In this document: positions 58,418 to 64,000 of the stretch, piece by piece
How the letters are laid out: every line of letters begins with the position of its first letter
How positions within the stretch are numbered: the first letter of the stretch is position 1
Source: Psilocybe azurescens
Lineage: Eukaryota > Basidiomycota > Agaricomycetes > Agaricales > Agrocybaceae
DNA length: 64,000 bases
Direction of reading: 5' to 3'
Assembly: GCA_023853785.1 (NCBI GenBank)
Contig: JAJIRX010000500.1
Span: forward strand, 1-64,000
Position numbers and translations under genes: made by a program
The notes under the pieces: model-generated
Seen by the model: the letters and a program-made list of their open reading frames with translations, nothing else
Told to the model about the DNA's origin: nothing
The model's database searches: none

Positions 58418-59256
58418 TTATGGAAGGATGTATTCGTTGGCAACTAGGTAGTTGGTTATGATTTGGACAGCGTCGGCGACACTGACTTGATCGGTTTTGA
58501 TATGGATTTCTGGAGCCGCTGGAGCTTCATATGGGGCAGATATGCCAGTAAATTCTGCGCAATGAGGGGTAAGCATTGAATTCGTACTCAGGGGTGCAGA
58601 GTAAGCACCTTTAATTTCACCAGCCCGCGCCTTCTTATACAGTCCCTTAGGATCTCTGGCTTCCACTACCTCAAGGGGAGCATCAACATAAACCTCGATG
58701 AAGGGCAATGTCGATTGCTTGTGAAGGTCCCGAGCTAGGTCTCGATCGGCGCGGTAAGGAGAAATAAAGGCAGTGACTGTGATGCATCCAGCATCTGTGA
58801 ATAACTTAGAAACCTGTTGGTAGAGAAAAGATGGTGAGAGACCTAGTAAGGGTCACTTGTAAGATCTAATCAGGCTATACCTCGCCTATCCTCCTGATGT
58901 TCTCGTTGCGAGATTTCTCATCGAAACCGAGATCTTTGTTTAACCCAAATCTTACGTTATCGCCATCGAGGCGGTATGTAAACTTCTTGGAGTGTAACAG
59001 ATGTTGCTCGAGAGCACATGCGATCGTCGACTGTATACAATTGTCGGTATTGATTAAATGTCAATGCACCTTTGAACTCGCTTACCTTCCCGCTGGCACT
59101 GAGCCCAGTTAGCCAGATTGTCACGCCTTTTGGCCCAGGAACTGACTGCGTTCTGCTCCAGTCACAGAGCCTGTGGGTTCACACAAGTGGTTAAGAAAGG
59201 CTTTAAAGTCGGATAGATCTGAACAAACCGGGGTGAAATGAGATATTGGTAGCCAT
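58418..59256 (-). CDS. MET14: Adenylylsulfate (APS) kinase
   Basis: The enzyme phosphorylates adenosine 5'-phosphosulfate to PAPS in sulfate assimilation in the cytosol. Exon 1 starts at 59,256 (MATNISFHP). Later exons give [13 protein letters not shown] with the P-loop, [45 protein letters not shown], then [20 protein letters not shown] and [18 protein letters not shown]. The sequence [20 protein letters not shown] follows and then [10 protein letters not shown] 51-bp intron without a stop (GTGCTT...GCGCAG, within about 58,555-58,612) hides in the open frame. Splicing joins KKARAGEIK to [12 protein letters not shown], the family sequence. The protein ends VANEYILP. Length about 205 residues, as usual. 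Four or more introns. Confidence 0.94.
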
Positions 59257-59523
59257 GAGGTGTTAAATGAATGGGTCCTTCCTATGGCTGGAGATTAGAG
59301 TGTACAACCGAGTTGGTCAGTGATATGTTATTTAAATACCTAAACTGAAGAGGGTCACTGGTTAGAATTTGGTGGTTGGTCAGGCATAAGATGACGCGAC
59401 CGTAGCGCGATTATCACGAAGTTTATGATCTATCAAATTTTGTACGTATTAATTAATTTTCAAGTACATGTACTAAGTACTAGGAGTGCAAGTCAAAGAC
59501 AACACAAAAGGGTAAAGCAGGTG

Positions 59524-61239
59524 TCATGAGCTCAAGTCACTAATCTGTTTTTCGGGCAGGCCCCTTGCATTAACCCTGACCCGTGGGTCATCTAGCCTAT
59601 ACCCACACTCTCGCATCTCCTGCCATACCAATTTACAACGGCCATCTCCCACTGATGCACATTTGTCTCCCAAGGCTACATATACGTCTCGAGGAGGCAT
59701 ATATTTGGTTGCTTTCATTTCTTCCAGGTAGAAGAAGGCATCTTCGTAGGTTTCTTGAGTAAGTGCAAGATAGATTAATTTCTCGAACGTTTCCTGATTT
59801 GGTTCGATTTTGGCTGCTTTCATATCGGCAAGAAGAAGATCGCCTAGCTGACGATGTCGTGCAGTTATACAGCCCTGGAAAAGAAGATTGTAGACCGCCA
59901 GATCCGGTGTAAGACCATAATTGGGGAAGGATTTGTATACGCCGACTGCCCGTTGCAAGTCGCCCAGAAGGATGGCCGCTTTTACAATGACCTTCAAAGC
60001 GTCAACATCAAGTCCACCGGCCGATTCTTGTATTTCATCAATCAAAGCCCAAGCGGAGTCGAGGGTATCTACATCGCGATTGATACGTTCATAGATGAAT
60101 GATGTCGTGCTATCCAGTGGATCTATCCCATTCGCCCGCATAATTGAAAGCGTAATAAACGCCTCCTTTACTTGACCGTTACGACAGAACGCCTCAATCA
60201 ATGATGCGAAATGGTATTCTTGCCAATCAATCTCGGCAAGCTTCAGAACGCGAAGTACATCTGTGGCCAGGTCTGGCAGGCCGGAACGGGCTGCTGTATT
60301 GAGGATACCCATACAAACGCCTTCAGGTGGCAGCAGACTCAATTCGTCAACGACTTTTGGCCAGCACATCAAAACACCGTCATCCTTTTGTCCAAAATAG
60401 AGTGGAACCGTTTATTAAGATTATTACATACATTAAGATCTTTGGAAGACGCACATATAGCTTTTCGGCAGAGGAAGCCAGGCATTCAAGCCATACGCTT
60501 GGTTCCAGTTGGCGGGTGGAGGCTTTTTCAAAGTACTGTGCAAGTTCAATGGCAAGTCGAGAGTAACCATTCTTTGCCACCGAGGTAACCACGATTTGGG
60601 CAGCGGCTAGTTCTGGAATTATACCCTGAGCCTTCATGGACAAGAAGACCTGCAAGACCATTTCAACATTCCCTTCAACAGCGAAAGAGTCTATAATTGA
60701 CGTGTAGACCGGCGGAGTGAGCTGGATACCCAGTTGCTTCAATCGATTGTGCGCGTTCCACAAATTCGTGTATGGTCGATTGCGTTGAGCCTGGGATATT
60801 GAAGATGAGGTAAAGGCACAATTGCTGAGAGAATATGGAGAGTATTACATATATGAGATGAGCAAATGTTGCCGATGTGGGTTCAATCCCGACTTGAATC
60901 ATATCATCCAAAATAGCCCAAGAAAATAGCCAGGACTCGCTCCTGGAAGCGAGACTCATTAACGCATTGTATACTGAGGCGTCTGGTGTATATCCAGCGG
61001 CTTTCATGTTAGAAGCTGCTTCGAGACATCCTGAAAAGTGACCTGAGTTGGCAGCGGCCATTATCTGCATGGTAAACTCTGTCGGGGTGGTTGTGGTTTG
61101 GACATTTCGACGGATAGAAGAGGCTAGAAAGGGTCGGCTATAAGCATAGGTTAGTTTACTGGGAGTGAGAGGACTCACAGTGTATAGAACGGAGAGTAAT
61201 GGGTGGTCTTTTACGCAATGTCCTGAGGACGGAAAGCAT
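59524..61239 (-). CDS. Pentatricopeptide repeat protein, probably mitochondrial
   Basis: PPR proteins bind organelle RNA and act in its processing, stability or translation. On the minus strand the protein begins with a basic, Ser/Arg-rich stretch (RPFLASSIRRNVQTTTT) typical of a mitochondrial target peptide. At least ten helical pairs of about 35 residues follow. Examples are AAGYTPDASVYNALMSLASR, DDMIQVGIEPTSATFAHLIY, QGIIPELAAAQIVVTSVAKN, RANGIDPLDSTTSFIYERI, YGLTPDLAVYNLLFQGCI and AAKIEPNQETFEKLIYLALT. The end is GLPEKQISDLSS. Introns lie at about 60,850-60,793 and 60,457-60,378. The start is uncertain: an ATG at 61,239 opens a basic exon with a GTGAGT donor, but the phase does not fit the next exon, so a base may be wrong or another start is used. 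Length is about 515 residues. Confidence 0.88.
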
Positions 61240-61346
61240 TTGTATGTCAGAGTAAAGGTGAAAAGGACTGGCTGCTTACATAACACGTGTTCAACATTGT
61301 TCGTGATGGTGGCTTTCCGAGTCGCGTCTCTTGTTCTCCAACTACC

Positions 61347-63648
61347 ATGGTTCGTTTCTGTATTCATTTCCTTCCCCATAAAACTAACCACATTACTTCA
61401 AGTTCTATTCGGAAACAATTCTCTCCCGCCGCGGTGCCTTGGGCAGAGTATGGCTCGCAGCTCACATGGAACGCAAGCTCTCCAAAAGCCAAACGCTTCA
61501 GACAGACATCGAGCAATCAGTTGGTCAGTCGTTGCTACAATCGCTCTCTTCAAGACTAATGTCATTTAATCACGTAAAGATGCGATTATGGGGCAGGAAA
61601 TTGAGCTAATGGCTCTCAGACTCAGTGGCCAGCTCTTGTTGGGCGTGGTGAGAATATACAGTCGCAAAGCAAAATACTTGTTGGACGATTGCAACGAGGC
61701 TTTGCTCAAGATAAAGATGGTAAGAATTTACAAACTTACTCCGATCCTTCTCTTTTGCTTATCAGCGTCGCTAGGCGTTTCGCCCAGGTGTCGTCGATTT
61801 AACAGAGGATCAACTTACCGTCAACAAAACCGCCATTACTTTGCAAACGAACGGTCTAGGACTCGATCTGCTTTTGCCTGATGTAGATTGGTGAGCTTTT
61901 ACTGTATCATTATGTCTTTTGAAGTCCTCATGAGAGGAAAACAGGGATATGGACTTCGAAGATCGGCCACTGCAACGCCAAGGGCACCATCAAGCACACA
62001 TTGACGACATCACCCTCCGAACTGCAGACGACTTTGAGTTTGGAATGAATGACCCATTCGATATCGGCCCTTCTGATGGCATTGGGTCCCAAGATTTCAA
62101 CGACGTCGACTTGGGTATTCACTGGGGAGACGAACAAAACGACAAATCAGACGCTATGAGCATTCAGGGAAGTATTGGTGTTGGTCGTGATATCCAGCAC
62201 CACGAAGACTCCATCGAACCTGATTTATTTGGAGGCAACGATTTTAACGCAGACCTGGACCGTATGTCTCACAGGAGCAAGAGTAGAGACCCCTCTGAGC
62301 AACCGTTTGGTGGTATGGACGTTGATACTTTCCCTGATGTCGATCTTGGAGACCTTGGAATTGGATTCGATGACCCACCTGCAGAAGATATAAATGGACG
62401 GACTCCCAGTGAAACGCGCTCTCTTTCTCGTGCCTGTAAGTCGCCTTAGTTGTTGAATCTTATTACTCTACATTGACCCGTGCTAGCTTCGCCCCTAACT
62501 GAGGTCCCCCGACCCCTCCGCCATTTGAAGGCATAGACGAAGCAGAAATCGCAGTCAACGAACCCGCGACGGATAAGCCCAAAAGGAAAGTCAAGGATAA
62601 GAAGCAAATCATTGATTCTGTTACAGAATTGCAGAATGGACAGGCCGCAGGTAACCGCGGACGTGCAGGAGGAAACACCAATCCTTTGAACACTGACACG
62701 ACAAGTATTACTTCGACACACCACTTCTTGCCAAGATCCTCCATCGTCATGAGATTACTGGAGATCCGTGATGACCCCGTTTCGTATTTTTTGCCCACAC
62801 AAGTTAAGGCCCACGGCACATTTTTATCTGGTGCTCCTCCGGGTCTAACTCAAGAACTGGCTGAACTTTTCGTCCGACCTGTACTGAACCCTTCGCATAA
62901 ACGCAAGGGATCGCCGCAAGACATGAGTCCTAGTAAGAAACTCCGCCGGGAAGAGGTCGAGATGCCACGACGGATCGGTAGCGTTGCGCCTGGAGACGAT
63001 ACTTTCAACATTGACCATTCTGCCCTCGACATCGATGCTGGGTTCGAGTTTCCCGATCAATCTGGGGCTCCTGACGATTATCAACTCGACTTCCCTGAAA
63101 CTGGTCAAGAGTTGGACCAGGAGCGCGCCAAGTCAATTTTCACGGACAGAAGTCGCCTTTCTTCCCTAGCTCCCGAAGGCTTGGATGAAATTGATCCCAC
63201 ACGCATTGATGCAGACTGCCCGGTTTCGATATTCGACGCTACCCAACCTGCGCAAAGTCAAATGCCAGAGGTAGAACAGGATCAGCCTGAGGTCGTCGAA
63301 ACCGACAAGCAAGGCTATAGCAAAAATACGATCAAGGCTTTGGGGCTGATAAGGAAAGAACTGCAACCTGATGATGGAGATGAAGATGTTCCAAAGACTA
63401 TGAGTTTCAAGCAGATGTCTAATAAGGTGATTATCGTGTTTTCCTGTGAGGGAGCTACATGGACTGATTTTATTTTTAATTCTCAGGCATCAAAACGAGC
63501 GGCGGCGTCCTTCTTCTTCGAGCTGTTGGTTCTCGGAACACGCGACTGTGTCAAGGTCTCACAACCCACACCTTTTGCAGATATCTCGATTACCGCCAAA
63601 CCACGACTCTGGGAGCATCACAGTGCCGCAGACACAATTCTTGAGTAA
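61347..63648 (+). CDS. RAD21: Cohesin subunit Rad21 (alpha-kleisin, Scc1/Mcd1)
   Basis: Rad21 closes the Smc1-Smc3 cohesin ring and is cut by separase at anaphase. Exon 1 is the start codon alone (61,347-61,349). An intron of 53 bp (GTTCGT donor, CTAAC branch site, ends 61,402) leads to [20 protein letters not shown] and [20 protein letters not shown]. Further exons give [40 protein letters not shown] and [20 protein letters not shown], the kleisin N-domain that binds Smc3. The middle is acidic. The C-terminal winged helix reads MSFKQMSNK, then after a 60-bp in-frame intron [20 protein letters not shown] and [22 protein letters not shown]-run at 62,506-62,510 seems one base short. With six C the frame runs on to [17 protein letters not shown]; an acceptor at 62,503 is the alternative. 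About 650 residues. Confidence 0.94.
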
Positions 63649-63943
63649 ACACAGACAGACGTTTTCCTTTAAATTATTTTATTCAGTTCTCCGGTCATCT
63701 TTCCTATTTACCGCCCGATTTATTCAGCGCCACCTTGCGATACATCACACCCGATTTTCTTGAATATTGTTCTCGTTACATAGGCCTTCAATTTTTATAT
63801 GATTTATTTAAATAAACCCATAATTTATATGAATATCTCAATTTCTTGTCTCTACAGAAGATGCCATATTACCCATACATTCAACGTCGGCGCGATATAT
63901 TTCCAACAAACAAAAGCGAGAAAAAGCAATTATCTACATAAAT
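63649..63943. other. Intergenic, convergent 3' flanks
   Basis: This AT-rich stretch lies between the Rad21 stop and the stop of the next gene on the opposite strand. It should hold both 3' untranslated regions. No ORF or repeat of note. Confidence 0.5.
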
Positions 63944-64000
63944 TTAGGATGACTTGAATCCGGTCAGATATTCTTTCGCAGCAACCAAAGCTTCATCAGC
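63944..64000 (-). CDS. C-terminal end of an unidentified gene (partial)
   Basis: The minus strand reads ADEALVAAKEYLTGFKSS and then TAA (63,944-63,946). The helical Ala/Lys-rich end looks like a real protein C-terminus, and its distance from Rad21 fits a convergent neighbour. Eighteen residues are not enough to name it. Confidence 0.45.
   Translation of the reverse strand, partial: ADEALVAAKEYLTGFKSS

Noticed and set aside
62436..62503. Extended intron in Rad21 ending at CTGAG before GTCCCCC
   Set aside because: It keeps the frame, but loses a natural SSPLTE segment and uses a weak acceptor. A missing C at 62,506-62,510 explains the data better, though it is not proven.

Overview
The window is nuclear DNA of a basidiomycete fungus, most likely an agaricomycete. 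The genes on the right have many introns of about 50-60 bp. They encode conserved eukaryotic proteins: ribosomal protein S18, a CLIP-170 homologue, eIF3c, eIF2B gamma, a Ste20-type kinase, APS kinase, a PPR protein and Rad21. The repeats on the left are KDZ transposons with CxC2, CxC5 and CxC6 cysteine clusters and Tad-like LINEs, both typical of mushroom-forming fungi. All calls come from reading the sequence; no search was run.

Positions 1-44,500 are a transposon island. A KDZ element (CxC2 type) of at least 11.3 kb fills 1 to about 11,280. Its long terminal inverted repeats are made of about 63-bp tandem units, and the left one is cut by the window edge. It carries a decayed transposase on the minus strand and a divergent pair of accessory genes. 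Next come nested LINE, copia and Ty3/gypsy fragments, cut by a coherent set of DNA transposons. These share one terminal motif (CAGTACTTTAC... at one end, GAGGTCTTT... at the other) and make 8-9 bp target duplications, but each family has its own subterminal repeat. I label them E1-E7. Two contain a CxC5/CxC6 KDZ-type gene, or part of one, close to the CAGTAC end, so this gene is the likely transposase. In E4 and E7, removing the element and one target copy restores the frame of the retrotransposon they interrupt. A target duplication split between 30.15 and 31.32 kb marks an inversion.

Positions 44,700-64,000 are a compact euchromatic gene block: RPS18 (+), CLIP-170-like (+), an OM14-like membrane protein (+), eIF3c (+), eIF2B gamma (-), GCK-type kinase (+), APS kinase (-), PPR protein (-), Rad21 (+) and the tail of one more gene (-). 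Spacing is tight: about 95 bp between the divergent eIF2B gamma and kinase starts, and 39 bp between the convergent kinase and APS kinase stops. Three of these conserved genes carry one-base shifts at homopolymers (four sites in all), which points to sequencing or assembly error. The CLIP gene has an in-frame TAG.
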